A stretch of DNA of 58,370 nucleotides from an uncultured Anaerolineae bacterium (GTDB taxonomy: Bacteria; Chloroflexota; Anaerolineae; Anaerolineales; Villigracilaceae): assembly GCA_903908605.1 (NCBI GenBank), contig CAIVSQ010000588.1, positions 1 through 58,370 of the forward strand, in the 5' to 3' direction. Shown piece by piece: positions 32,561 through 43,200 of the stretch. The translations under genes were made by a program, and so were the position numbers. Each line of letters starts with the position of its first letter. Position 1 is the first letter of the stretch. The notes below the pieces were generated by a model. That model was not told where the DNA came from, searched no databases, and worked only from the letters and a program-made list of their open reading frames with translations.

Positions 32561-33388
32561 ATGAAAAATTCAAACTCCAAGTTAAATGCGGAAGGCTGGG
32601 AAGTAACCCCGCCCCCATCTAATAAGATTAAACCTCCTGCCATGATCGAAATCCCAGAGGGTAAATTCCTCATGGGTACCAGCGAAGATGATATCAAGAT
32701 GCTGCAGCTAAAAGAATCAGACTGGGCCTATGAATGGTCCGATAACGATCTCTTCGCTGCCGAGCAGCCTCAACACACAGTCACCCTGTCTGCTTTTGAG
32801 ATTGCCCAGTACCCTGTCACAAATGGGGAATATCACACCTTTATTTGGGATGTCGGTCATCGCCTCCCCCGCAACTGGGTTGGTTTTACCTACCGTGAAG
32901 ATACCCAAAACCACCCCGTCGTTGGGGTTTCCAAACTCGATGCCGAAGCCTATATCACCTGGCTCAACAAAAAGACTGGTTTACTCTTCAAGTTGCCATC
33001 CGAAGCAGAATGGGAACGTGCCGCCCGCGGTGAGGATGGCCGTATCTATCCTTGGGGCAATACCTTTGATCCCTGGCGTTGCAATACAGCCGAAAGTGTC
33101 AAGAAAGGCACCACGCCTGTCGGTGAGTATTCTCCTGGTGGTGATAGCGTCTGTGGTGCGGCTGATATGGTTGGCAACGTCTGGGAATGGACTCAATCCC
33201 TCTTTCTCCCCTACCCTTATCGTGCCAATGGTGATCGAGAAGATGTAAGATCCGCCGGTAGGTACGTCGTACGCGGGGGCGCTTGGTACTACACCCGCAA
33301 GCTCGCTCGCTGCGCTGCCCGTGAAGGCATCCTCTCCAACCACCTTTCTCCCTCCATTGGTTTCCGTCTGGCTCGCTTGCTTACCTGA
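32561..33388 (+). CDS. SUMF1/FGE-fold protein lacking the catalytic cysteine pair
   Basis: 275 residues. The formylglycine-generating-enzyme fold is plain: IEIPEGKFLMGTS, FEIAQYPVTNGEY, HPVVGVSKLDAEAYITWLN, KLPSEAEWERAARG, YPWGNTFD, MVGNVWEWTQS, VRGGAWYY and SIGFRLAR. In true formylglycine-generating enzymes the segment after RGG carries two active-site cysteines (the SxxCHxSYC region). Here it reads AWYYTRKLARCAARE with one cysteine only, so sulfatase activation is unlikely. Other SUMF1-fold proteins act as iron oxidases, as lectin-like binders or in peptide modification. It follows two glycosyltransferase genes with 14 nt spacing and is probably co-transcribed. Confidence 0.85.
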   Translation: MKNSNSKLNAEGWEVTPPPSNKIKPPAMIEIPEGKFLMGTSEDDIKMLQLKESDWAYEWSDNDLFAAEQPQHTVTLSAFEIAQYPVTNGEYHTFIWDVGHRLPRNWVGFTYREDTQNHPVVGVSKLDAEAYITWLNKKTGLLFKLPSEAEWERAARGEDGRIYPWGNTFDPWRCNTAESVKKGTTPVGEYSPGGDSVCGAADMVGNVWEWTQSLFLPYPYRANGDREDVRSAGRYVVRGGAWYYTRKLARCAAREGILSNHLSPSIGFRLARLLT

Positions 33389-33408
33389 GATGATTGACTG
33401 GTAGCAAC

Positions 33409-33444
33409 AAATGACCCACCGTGCGTGTCAACGGTGGGTCATTT
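33409..33444. terminator. Bidirectional terminator between converging genes
   Basis: A perfect 14-bp stem, AAATGACCCACCGT (33409-33422) with ACGGTGGGTCATTT (33431-33444), loop of eight bases, T-rich on both exit sides. It serves the SUMF1-fold gene and the converging histidine kinase gene. Confidence 0.88.
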
Positions 33445-33467
33445 GTTATTAAACTCCCTGGCTTGTT

Positions 33468-35111
33468 TCAGCTCACGGTTTTCTTGATATCCGGGATAAG
33501 GATGATAAATCTTGTGCCCTTTCCCGGTGTCGAATCCACATCGATCGTGCCATGATGGTCCTTGATAACCTGTAAACTGACCGACAATCCCAGCCCAGTT
33601 CCTTTGCCGGCTTCCTTCGTGGTGAAGAAAGGCTCAAAGATCTTGTTTTTATGTTCCGGTAAAATGCCCTTCCCGTTGTCCGTAAAAACAATCCTGAACT
33701 CGTTGTTTTCATAGCGAGTCGAAATGGCGATCGTCCCGGTTCCATTTTGTATTGCACCCAGCGCGTTCGTAATCAGGTTGATCCACACGCCCTTAAGCTG
33801 GTTTTTGTTCGAGAACATCATCGGCACTTCCGGGTCCAGGTCCATCGAGGTGATAATCGACCGGTTGTTGATCTCATATTGAATCATCGACATCGCATCG
33901 ATAATCGTTTCATTCAGTGAAGTCTCTTCAAACTCATCGTGCTTTTCTTTGCGCGCGCTTTCCAGCAGGTTGCTCACAATTTTTGCCGCCCGCATCCCCG
34001 CAGTTTCGATCAGTTTTAGTGAATCGATCGTGTACTCATCACCACCCACCATGTCTCGTAGCAGCAGCTGCGCATTGGCAATGATTGCCGCCAGTGGGTT
34101 GTTGATTTCATGCGCCACATTTGCCGCTAGCTGACCGATTGATGCCAGCTTTTCCGATTGGATCAGGTTCGCCTCCAGGATCCACTTCTCAGTGATATCC
34201 TCATCAAACACAATCACCTGGTTGACATGAATCTGGTTTTCTCGAATCGGGATTGTCGTAATTTCCCAGTGAACAAAGGTTTCCTGTGGTCCCCACTCCC
34301 TCAGGTTTCTCACTGCCGGAACACCTTCAAAGGCTTCTTCCACCCTGCATATCGGGCATGGGTTGGAATACCCAAACAGTTTCTCGTAACACGTACCCCC
34401 CACCAACTCGTAGGGGGCCTTGTTCACCCGCTCGCTTCTCCGGCTGTTGATCGCCATGATCGTATAAAACCGGTCCACAATATAAACGCACGATGGGATA
34501 TTGTCAAAAAAGGTGCGCAGGGTATTGCGCGAGTTAAGAATTTCCCACTGACTCGCTTCCAGGTCCGCGTTGCTCACAATCAACTTGCGGTTGTGTTCCG
34601 CCGCGAAAATGGCGTTGGCCAGCCCCTTGACCACCAGGTCTAATATTTTCTTTCGTTTTTCATCGTTGAAGTTAAAAACCGGGTTGACAAATACCAATGC
34701 GCCCAGGATTTTCTTGCTGATTGCCAGTGGGGCCACCAACACTTTTCGCATCGGGTTGGATACAATATCGAAGAAAACCGGGTCTACCGTCGAACTGGAA
34801 AATGCCGCACCGTTCAGCATCACCATCTCCGTCGATATTTTTCTGCAAAAACTACTTTCCCCAACCAGGAAGCTGCTTTCAACTTTCCAGTTGCGCTCCT
34901 GCCCCAGGATCTTTTTAAGCACCAGGTCAGGGTTTTCAAAATCAAAAATCAGTAATATGGTCTCATCTGTATCAACATATTCACTGATGCTACTGACGAC
35001 ATTTACTTGCAGTGTATTCTGGTCACTGTGGTTGTTTTGCTCATTAACCAGTGATTCCAGAATCATGAGCTCAACTGATATATCGTTATCATTGTTTGGA
35101 ATTTCATGCAT
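33468..35111 (-). CDS. Soluble GAF/PAS sensor histidine kinase
   Basis: 547 residues and no membrane segment, so it senses a cytoplasmic signal. Residues about 20-180 look like a GAF domain (KVLVAPLAISKKILGALVFVNP). Residues 200-310 are a PAS domain with a CPICRVEEAF segment, as in redox- or metal-sensing PAS kinases. The HisKA box AHEINNPLAA places the phospho-acceptor at His334. The HATPase has the N box (WINLITNALGAI), G1 (DNGKG), F box (FEPFFTTK) and G2 (GTGLGLS). The response-regulator gene lies just upstream on the same strand. The ligand is unknown. Confidence 0.93.
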   Translation of the reverse strand: MHEIPNNDNDISVELMILESLVNEQNNHSDQNTLQVNVVSSISEYVDTDETILLIFDFENPDLVLKKILGQERNWKVESSFLVGESSFCRKISTEMVMLNGAAFSSSTVDPVFFDIVSNPMRKVLVAPLAISKKILGALVFVNPVFNFNDEKRKKILDLVVKGLANAIFAAEHNRKLIVSNADLEASQWEILNSRNTLRTFFDNIPSCVYIVDRFYTIMAINSRRSERVNKAPYELVGGTCYEKLFGYSNPCPICRVEEAFEGVPAVRNLREWGPQETFVHWEITTIPIRENQIHVNQVIVFDEDITEKWILEANLIQSEKLASIGQLAANVAHEINNPLAAIIANAQLLLRDMVGGDEYTIDSLKLIETAGMRAAKIVSNLLESARKEKHDEFEETSLNETIIDAMSMIQYEINNRSIITSMDLDPEVPMMFSNKNQLKGVWINLITNALGAIQNGTGTIAISTRYENNEFRIVFTDNGKGILPEHKNKIFEPFFTTKEAGKGTGLGLSVSLQVIKDHHGTIDVDSTPGKGTRFIILIPDIKKTVS

Positions 35112-35283
35112 AACCGTTCTCCGCTTTAAGCTCGTTTGGTCGCATCCAGGCGGGCAACCTTCTCCACGCCTGCGCCATTATGGCACATCAGCATGGTCAT
35201 TGGCTGCTGGTCTCAACAAGATTCGACTGTGATTCCGATTGACACTCCATTACCCGGCTGAAACGCGCCAGGCGGTCTGCAAC

Positions 35284-36066
35284 CTAATCTCCATCGTCTG
35301 ATTGTATGGTATAGCCATAGCCTTGTATTGTTTTAATGAATAACGGCGCTTTGGGGTCTTCTTCAATACTCTCGCGCAAATTCTTAATGTGCACACGCAC
35401 AAGATCTGCACTCCCTGTGTCGCTGGGATAATCCCAGACCTCGTCCAGTAATTGTGAAGGCGAGAATATTTTATTCGGGTGGGTCATCAGGTGATACAAC
35501 AGCGCATACTGCACTGGTGTAACCCGGAACTTCCCCTTGACTGGGCTGTTAAAAATGTAAGTGCGCGTGTTTAGCGTGTATTCGCCAATTCGGATGATGT
35601 GATTTTCGTCTGGTTGATTGATTGGGTGTGTTTTCTGATCATCGGCCGTTGCCAATACCGATTCCGACACCTGTACCTGCGGTCGGCTGTGCTTTGTTCG
35701 CCGCAGGATCGCCGTAATTCGCAATAACAGCTCGTCAACATTAAAGGGCTTGCCAAGATAATCATCTGCCCCCAGGCTTAGCCCCAGGATTGTATCTTCC
35801 ACTTTTATCTTTGCTGTTAAGAACAGCACCGGCACATCTTTTAGCAGCGCATCTTCACGCATTTCTTTGCATACAGTGTAACCATCCATCCCCGGCAGGA
35901 TCACGTCCAGGATCACCAGGTCAGGAATTTTTCGTCGGGCAGCACGTAAACCTGCCACGCCGGTGTTTGCCAACTGAACTCGATACTCGCCCCCGCGCAG
36001 GCAGCGTTCAATTGTTTTTGCTACAATTTCATCATCCTCGATCACCAAAATATTCGCTACACCCAT
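35284..36066 (-). CDS. OmpR/PhoB-family response regulator
   Basis: 260 residues. The receiver domain has the acidic pair D11-D12, phospho-acceptor Asp54 in ILDVILPGMDG, Thr84 and Lys106 (LGKPF). A linker of about 35 residues leads to a winged-helix DNA-binding domain (FRVTPVQYALLYHLMTHPNKIFSPSQLLDEVW, LVRVHIKNLRESIEED, TIQGYGYTI). It is the first gene of a two-gene operon with the kinase, separated by 172 nt. A dyad CTGTAG-N6-CTACAG at 36091-36108, about 25 bases ahead of the start codon, may be its own operator. Confidence 0.93.
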   Translation of the reverse strand: MGVANILVIEDDEIVAKTIERCLRGGEYRVQLANTGVAGLRAARRKIPDLVILDVILPGMDGYTVCKEMREDALLKDVPVLFLTAKIKVEDTILGLSLGADDYLGKPFNVDELLLRITAILRRTKHSRPQVQVSESVLATADDQKTHPINQPDENHIIRIGEYTLNTRTYIFNSPVKGKFRVTPVQYALLYHLMTHPNKIFSPSQLLDEVWDYPSDTGSADLVRVHIKNLRESIEEDPKAPLFIKTIQGYGYTIQSDDGD

Positions 36067-36444
36067 AATAACCTCTATCTTCTTGCCTAACTGTAGGGAT
36101 ATCTACAGGTAAATGATTGCATCGTAGAAAACGATCAACTTCTTGTAGGTTTACATGTCATCGCGAAAGCGACGCTCGTATCCCGATCTGTGTTGTAATT
36201 TTTTGCTAGGTGGCGGCACGCTGCCCATTTAGATTTCGCGTCTTCATGCAAAAAACACTGTTCTTTTTGCTAAAATAGGCCCGATGGGATGACAAAAAAA
36301 CACGATATCCATGCGCAATTTAAAATATTTTACCAGAAATTTACTTTGTTTTTACGTATTTCTACTTTGTCTCTCAATATCTCGAAGATATAATAAAAAA
36401 GTAAGTATTCATGTTGTTAATCACTTTAATTTATCGAGGTTTGA
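36067..36444. promoter_or_regulatory. Divergent intergenic region with candidate promoter and dyad
   Basis: 378 AT-rich bases between the response-regulator operon (minus) and the gene at 36445 (plus). It holds the dyad CTGTAG-GGATAT-CTACAG (36091-36108), close to the response-regulator start. A candidate plus-strand promoter, TTGTCT (36367-36372), 16-nt spacer and TATAAT (36389-36394), lies ahead of the 36445 gene. I see no small gene in it. Confidence 0.45.
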
Positions 36445-37014
36445 GTGAATTTCTTTGAATCTGGTTTTTATGATACAGATCAATTGCCTGATGAGCGGCT
36501 TGACTCACGTATGGGTCCGGCACTGGGTCAGGTTTCTCTTGGCTTGGATTCAAAAAGGGAAGAAGAACACATCTCCACCGGGGTTGAGACCAGCGCGCCG
36601 GTTCAAACCGATTCGTATCAACAAGATACCCTTGAATTATCCTTTGCCTGCCTGCTCATCCCTCGCTTCAGCGATCACTATCTCTCAGGGGATATCACCT
36701 TCAGTCTGCCGGTCTGGATGAAGGAAATTAGTGTCTCCTACGGCTGGCGTCTTGAGACCCTGGTCATCCGTCCCGGCTATTTACAGTGGGTGCTGTGTGT
36801 ACCCGCCAGCATCAATCCTTCCAATGTCGTTCGGCAGACTCGCCAGCATACCTCGTTAAAAATTCTGACCGAATTCCCACGCTATAAACAGCAGATCCTC
36901 GCCGGTGATTTTTGGGCGCCCGGCTATGCCATGATTGCAGGCAACCAGCTTCTCTCCCCCGAGGCGATCAGCAACTTCATCCAGGTCACCCGTAAACACC
37001 AGGGTCTTTACTAA
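36445..37014 (+). CDS. Y1 (IS200/REP-type) transposase-fold protein without catalytic residues
   Basis: 189 residues from GTG 36445, preceded by CGAGG. Residues 65-187 follow the Y1 transposase order: a first strand (SFACLLIPRF), DITFSLPVWMKEISVSYGWRLETLVIRPGYLQWVLCVP, a helix beginning NPSNVVRQTRQHTS, then DFWAPGYAMIAG and a last helix SPEAISNFIQVTRKHQG. Two residue sets essential in IS200 TnpA are changed: the HUH motif after the fourth strand reads Y112-L-Q114, and the nucleophilic Tyr of the last helix is Phe178. No flanking ends or target duplication are seen. It looks like an exapted nucleic-acid-binding protein rather than an active element. Confidence 0.6.
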   Translation: MNFFESGFYDTDQLPDERLDSRMGPALGQVSLGLDSKREEEHISTGVETSAPVQTDSYQQDTLELSFACLLIPRFSDHYLSGDITFSLPVWMKEISVSYGWRLETLVIRPGYLQWVLCVPASINPSNVVRQTRQHTSLKILTEFPRYKQQILAGDFWAPGYAMIAGNQLLSPEAISNFIQVTRKHQGLY

Positions 37015-37199
37015 CCGCTCCGTCTGTTTACTCGTCCTCCACAAGTTATCCCCAACCGGCCCACCTTCACAGGCGCCGGTTTTTTTATCCCTGCCTTCCT
37101 GTGCCTTCGCCAGCTTGTGCTCTTTGGTATTTTGTGACCGCGGCAATCTCTTGTCTTGCTGAAATAATCCATATTCGTACTCTTCTAAGGGAACACGGA

Positions 37200-37228
37200 T
37201 TGACAAATAAACGTCATTCATACATACT
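37200..37228 (+). promoter_or_regulatory. Sigma-70-type promoter of the alpha-2-macroglobulin gene
   Basis: TTGACA (37200-37205), 17-nt spacer, CATACT (37223-37228). The start codon lies 34 nt downstream, with ACGAGG as the ribosome site. Confidence 0.6.
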
Positions 37229-37262
37229 AAAGTTGTGCTTTTTTTCTCAAACGAGGTCATCG

Positions 37263-40200
37263 ATGAAAACTCTCAATCGCTCACTTATCTTCTCCGTGCT
37301 AATTTTACTGGCTGTATCCTTGTCAGCCTGCCAGGGAGTCACGCCTGTTCCATCTGCCTCCGCTGTCATCCCAACTGTCACCCAGCCTAAACCTGCTTTT
37401 GTGTTGGATGCCACCCCGGTTTCATATATACACATTCTTCGCCAAAAGCCTTTGCCAGGTGAACGTCTCACCCTCACCCCCTTTATCGAAATTGTCTTCG
37501 ACCGTTCCATGAGCCAGCCTGAAACAGCATCTGCCTGGAAATTTGTCGATTCCACCGGCAGCCCCATCGCCGGCGACATCACCTGGCCAGACCCGGCTAC
37601 CTTCCGTTTTACCCCTGCCCAGCCTCTCAATGCGGGTCAGATCTATTCCGCCATCTTCTCAAGCCAGGCCAGCGCCCTCGATGGCACCAGCCTGCCCCAG
37701 GATATCCTCCTGGAATTCCGCACCACCGATCAACTGCAGGTCGGCCAGGTCTTTCCTGCCGCCAATGCCCAGGATGTCGACCTGCACTCTGCCATCACCG
37801 TCATCTTTAATAAACCCGTTGTCCCCCTCATGACCCGTGAAGAACAGGCCGCCCTCCCGCCGCCCATCGATATCGTCCCCGCCGTCTCTGGTGAAGGCAA
37901 TTGGGTCAATTCATCCGTATATGTCTTCCAACCCTCGGCCGGTATGAAAAGCGGCACCTTCTACCAGGTGTCTGTCCACCCCACCCTGGCCGATACCACC
38001 GGCACACCCCTGGGCACTTCCTACGATTGGTCTTTCTCCACCGGTTCCCCCTCGGTGGTTGATTTTGGTTTAAAGAGTATTGGCATGGGCTATTCTGGCG
38101 AGGTCATCAACGTCCTGCTGGACCAGGCTTTCATGCTCTCCTTCAGTCAGCCCATGGATAAACCCAGCGTCGTCACTTCCTTGACTCTCAGCAATGTTGA
38201 AACCGGCCAGATTGTCCCGCTCAAATTCGCATGGGACGAAACTTCCACCCAACTGACCGTCACACCATCTTCGCGCCTGTCCACCGCCTCCTTTTATACC
38301 CTTGCAGTTGGCACTTCTGCCACCGCCCTCGATGGCGGCAATCTCAAGCTGCCGTATCAGATCAAGCTCTCCACCCTACCATTGCCTGCCATCGTCTCCA
38401 CCGACCCGGCCGAGGGCCGCCAAACCTACTACTCCGCCGTCGCCAGCCTGCAGTTCAACACCCCCATGCAGGCCGAATCGCTCACCTCGCACTTCAAGAT
38501 ATCCCCCGAGCCATCCACCCCGGTCAAGCTCTTCTACCGTGAATACGAAAACCGCCTCGATATCTTCGGTCTGGATCCATCCAGCGATTATGTCATTCGC
38601 CTTCAGCCTGGCAGTACCGATATTTACGGTAACGCCATCACCACCCCCTTCTCCCTGCGCCTGCAGACTGCGGCCATGTCTCCTTATGCTCACATGGTCA
38701 CACCCTACTACCCGCTCATTTTCCGCCAGTCTGGTCAGCAGGCTTTTTACTTTGAATATACCAACCTCAATTTCGCCACCATCTCGCTCTACCGCCTTTC
38801 CTTTCAAGAATTTTCCAACCTGACCATCGGCATCACCCGGCTCGAAGATATCGATAAAGCCGCCGGCACCCTGGTCCGCGAAATCAAGCCCACCCTCAAG
38901 GCCGGTCGGGATCGTTTTGCCCGTTTCTTGCTGGACCTGGGCGAGCAGAAACCGCTTGAACCCGGCTATTATTTTCTTGGTCTAAAAGCCGGTCCCTTCG
39001 ACTATACCAACCGCTTCTTACAAGGTTCCACCTTCATTGTTTCCAATGACAGCCTCGTACTCAAGGCCACCCAGGGCGAAGCCCTCGCCTGGCTGGTGGA
39101 TTCCGCCACCGGCAAACCCGTTCCAGGCGCCCAGGTTGTTTTCTACAATGAGGCTATGGCTGAGCTTGGAAAATCGCGCACCGATGAAAATGGCGTTGCG
39201 CACATCCAGGATGTCACCAATGTTCAGTATGTCCAATCTGTCGACCCGGCTCACCTCGCTCTCGCCGCCCTCGGCTGGGGCTCCGGCGTCAACGAAGGCC
39301 AGTTCGGCATCTGGACAGATTACTGGAGTCCGGTCAAAAACCTGTTTTCCTACACCTACACTGAGCGCCCGCTCTACCGTCCCAACCAGCCCGTCTTCAT
39401 CAAAGGCATCCTGCGCCTCAATGATGACCTGCATTACAGCCTGCCTGCCCTCAAAGAGGTCTACCTGGTCATCGAAAATGAGCAGGGGCGCGTCTTCGCC
39501 GGCCCTGCCGCACTCTCTCCCAACGGCACCTTCGCCAGCGAGTACCTGCTGGGGGCCGATGCACCGGTTGGTAATTACAGCATCACCATCCGTGAAGCAG
39601 CCAACTCCGAGAACATCCTCAGCTGGTCCGATTTCCGCGTGGCCGAATATGTCAAGCCAGAATTTCAGGTCAGTGCCTCTGCTGACCCCACCATCGCCCT
39701 CAGTGGTGACGAAGTCACCTTCACCCTCGATGCAGCCTATTACTCCGGCGGCAGCCTCAGCAACGCCACCGTTTCCTGGTTCATGGAAACCCTGCCCTAT
39801 TACTACTCACCACCCGAGCCTTATTCCGCCTACAGCTTCAATGATTATGACAACTACGACTATTACTACACTGGCGCCGGTAGCACCGGCGGTCCGCCCG
39901 TCTTCAAAAACGGCCAGGGCCAGACCGATGAAAAAGGTCACTTTAGCCTGACCGAAGTTCTCAACCTGCCCGAAAAGACCCCCAACAGCCAGGTTAACTT
40001 CAGTGCCAACATCACCGATGTGGGTGGCAACCTCGTTGGCACCGGCACCAGCCTGACCCTGCTCGGCAGTTCTCTGCACGCCGGTATCCGCCCCGAAAAC
40101 TACGTCTCCACCGCTGGCGAGGCCCAAAAATTCAACCTGGTGGTGCTCGACATGCAAGGCCAACCCGTCGCCAACCAGCCCGTCAGCGTCGAAATGGTCG

Positions 40201-43200
40201 AACAGCGCTGGTTCAGCGTCGTCCGCAAGGATGACAACGGCGTCTCAAGCTGGGAAACCTCCGTAAAAACCATCCCGGTTGGCACCGCCACCGCCATCAC
40301 CTCCGCCGAAGGTCTTGCCTCCGTCGAATTTACCCCTCCCATCGGCGGTCAATACAAAGTCACTGTCACCACCCTCGACGAGAAGAAACGCCCCTCCGCC
40401 GCTTCCACCTTCCTGTGGGTTGCCTCGCGTGAATACGTTCCCTGGCCCCAGACCAATGATCGCTCCTTCAAACTGATCGCCGATAAGAGCAGCTACAAAC
40501 CCGGCGATGTTGCCAAAATCCTGATTGCTCAACCCTTCGAAGGTGAAAACTACGCCCTCATCACCACCGAACGCGGTCACATCTACGAAAAGCAGGTCGT
40601 CAAACTAACCAGCAACAGTACCATCTACGAACTGCCCATCACTTCCGGTATGGCTCCGGTCATGTATGTTTCGGTCATGATCGTCAAGGGCGCCGGTGAA
40701 GCCACCCCGCCCGATTTCAAGATGGGTCTTGTCCGTCTTAACATCAGCCCATCCGATCAGCAAATTGTCGTCACCCTCAAGGCCAGTCAGCAGTCCGCCA
40801 AACCTGGCGATACCGTCACCTACACTGTCCAAACCAACGACATGCAGGGTAACCCCGTCCAGGCCGATGTCTCCCTTGCCCTTGTCGATAAGGCTGTCCT
40901 GGCCCTCGCGCCTGCCACCAGCCTGCCCCTCATCGAGGCCTTCTATCCCTTGCGTGGGCTTAGCGTCGTCACCTCATCCAGTATCGTGCTCAATGCCGAA
41001 GACTTCAACGCCAATTACCAGGCCACCGACCCCACCGGTCAGCGCGCCGGCGGTGGCGGCGGCAAGGGTGAAGGCGATACCGGTATTGTCACCGTGCGCG
41101 ATAACTTCAAAGACACTGCCTTCTGGCAAGCCCAGGTCCTCACAGGCAAAGATGGCACCGCCACCGTCCAGGTGACCCTGCCCGATAATCTCACCACCTG
41201 GCAGATGAAAGCCCGCGCGATAACCGATGACACCCGCGTTGGCGAAACCGAATCTGAGCTTCTCAGCACCCGCCCGCTCCAAATTCAGCTGCAGACCCCG
41301 CGCTTCTTTGTCGTCGAAGATGCCGCTACCCTCGGCGCTGTCATCCACAACAACACCAACCAGGACATGCAAGTCACTGTCTCCCTCAAGGCCGAAGGCC
41401 TGACCATCGCTTCCCCCGCCAACCAGGTTATCAAGGTTCCCGCCCTTCAACAGGCCTATGTCACCTGGGATGCCACCGTCCAGCGTGATGCCCAGCGAGT
41501 CGACCTGCTTGCCTCCGCCGAAAGCGGCTCCTACGCCGACGCCACCCGGCCCACCCTCGGCACCCTGCCTGGGCAGGGCATTCCCGTCCTGACCTTCCAC
41601 GTCACCGAAACCGTCGGCTCCGCTGGCTACCTGCGTGAAGCCGGATCCGTCAGCGAGGCAATCAGCCTGCCCCAGACCCTCGACTACCTCAGTGCCACCC
41701 TCAACCTGCAGGTTTCGCCCTCGCTGGCAGCCTCCATGACCACCGGCCTGAATTATCTCAACGACTACCCCTACCTGTGCATGGAGCAAACCGTCTCTCG
41801 CTTCTTACCCAACCTGGTTTCCATTGAAGCCCTCAAGCTCGCTGGTAAACCCACCGGTGACCTGCAGACTTCTCTCGATGCCAATGTCCAACCCGCCCTC
41901 CAGCGCATCATCTCCAACCAAAACGCAGATGGCGGTTGGGGTCTCTGGCCTTCTTCTGCCAGCCAGCCCAACACCACCGCTTATGTAATCCTCGGCCTGC
42001 TCGAAGCTAGTAAGGCAGGTTACACCTACCCCTATTCGACCCTCGACCGAGGCCTCACCTACCTCAACGATCAACTGCCCTTTGCCTTCCTGTCCACCGA
42101 CGGCTGGCAAAATAACCAGGCCGCTTTTGCGCTCTATGCCCTGGCCAGCGGTGGTCGCCCCAATTCCAGCCGCGCCTCCACCCTCTACACCTACCGCGAT
42201 AAGCTCGATCTCTTCGGCCAGGCTCTGCTCATGCAAGCCCTCTACCTCGATGATCCCGCCGATGAGCGTATCCCCACCCTGCTGGCCGGCATCACTGGCG
42301 CTGCTTCCCGTTCTGCCACAGGCATCTGGTGGGATGAAAAGACCACCGACTACTGGAACTGGAACACCGATGTGCGCACCACTGCCCTTGTTCTCAACGC
42401 CCTCATCCAGGTTGATCCGCAGAACAGCATCATCCCGGATGGTATTCGCTGGTTGATGATGCACCGCGAGGGCAGCCACTGGTATTCCACCCAGGAGACC
42501 GCCTGGTCCCTCATGGCCCTCACCAACTGGCTCTCCCTCTCCGGCGAGTTCAAGACCAATTACCAGTATGCCGTCACTCTCAACGACACCCTTCTCGAGA
42601 CCCGCCATGCCCAGGCCGCCAACCTCACCGATAGCTACAACCTGCGCCTTGAGGCTCAACAACTCCTTGCCACCCAGCTCAATGACCTCGTCATTTCGCG
42701 TGATGCTGGCCCCGGTGTGCTCTATTACACTGCCTACATGGATTACTCCCTGCCGGTCAAAGATATCCCCGCGCTTGATCAGGGCATCCTCGTCTCCGAA
42801 CAGTACTACAACTCCGAAGACCTCAAAACGCCCATCACCACCGCTCAACGGGGTGACCTCATCCAGGTCCGCCTGACCCTGGTCGTGCCCGATAGCCTCC
42901 ACTACGTCGTCATTGACAACCCGCTTCCCGCTGGCCTCGAAGCCATCGACTCCTCTCTCCAAACTTCCCAGCAAGTTCCAGGGAAATATGAAATCCAGGA
43001 TTTCGATCGCCAGGGTTGGGGTTGGTGGTACTTCTATTACAAACAAATTTACGATGACCGCGTCGTCATGTCCGCCGATTACCTGCCCGCTGGCACCTAC
43101 ACCATCACCTTCATGGCCCGGGCTGCCACGGCTGGTCAGTTCCACATCCTGCCCGTCACTGCCCGTGAGTTCTACTTCCCCGATATCTCCGGCCGCACTG

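Noticed and set aside
32561-33388. Target protein of a diversity-generating retroelement, suggested by the SUMF1/C-type-lectin-like fold
   Set aside because: No reverse transcriptase gene, template repeat or adenine-biased variable repeat is seen nearby.
36445-37014. Active IS200/IS605 insertion sequence
   Set aside because: HUH and Tyr residues are missing and no terminal hairpins or tnpB-like gene are visible next to it.
37101-37262. Upstream in-frame extension of the alpha-2-macroglobulin
   Set aside because: It would place 54 residues before a perfect lipoprotein signal peptide and covers the TTGACA-N17-CATACT promoter.
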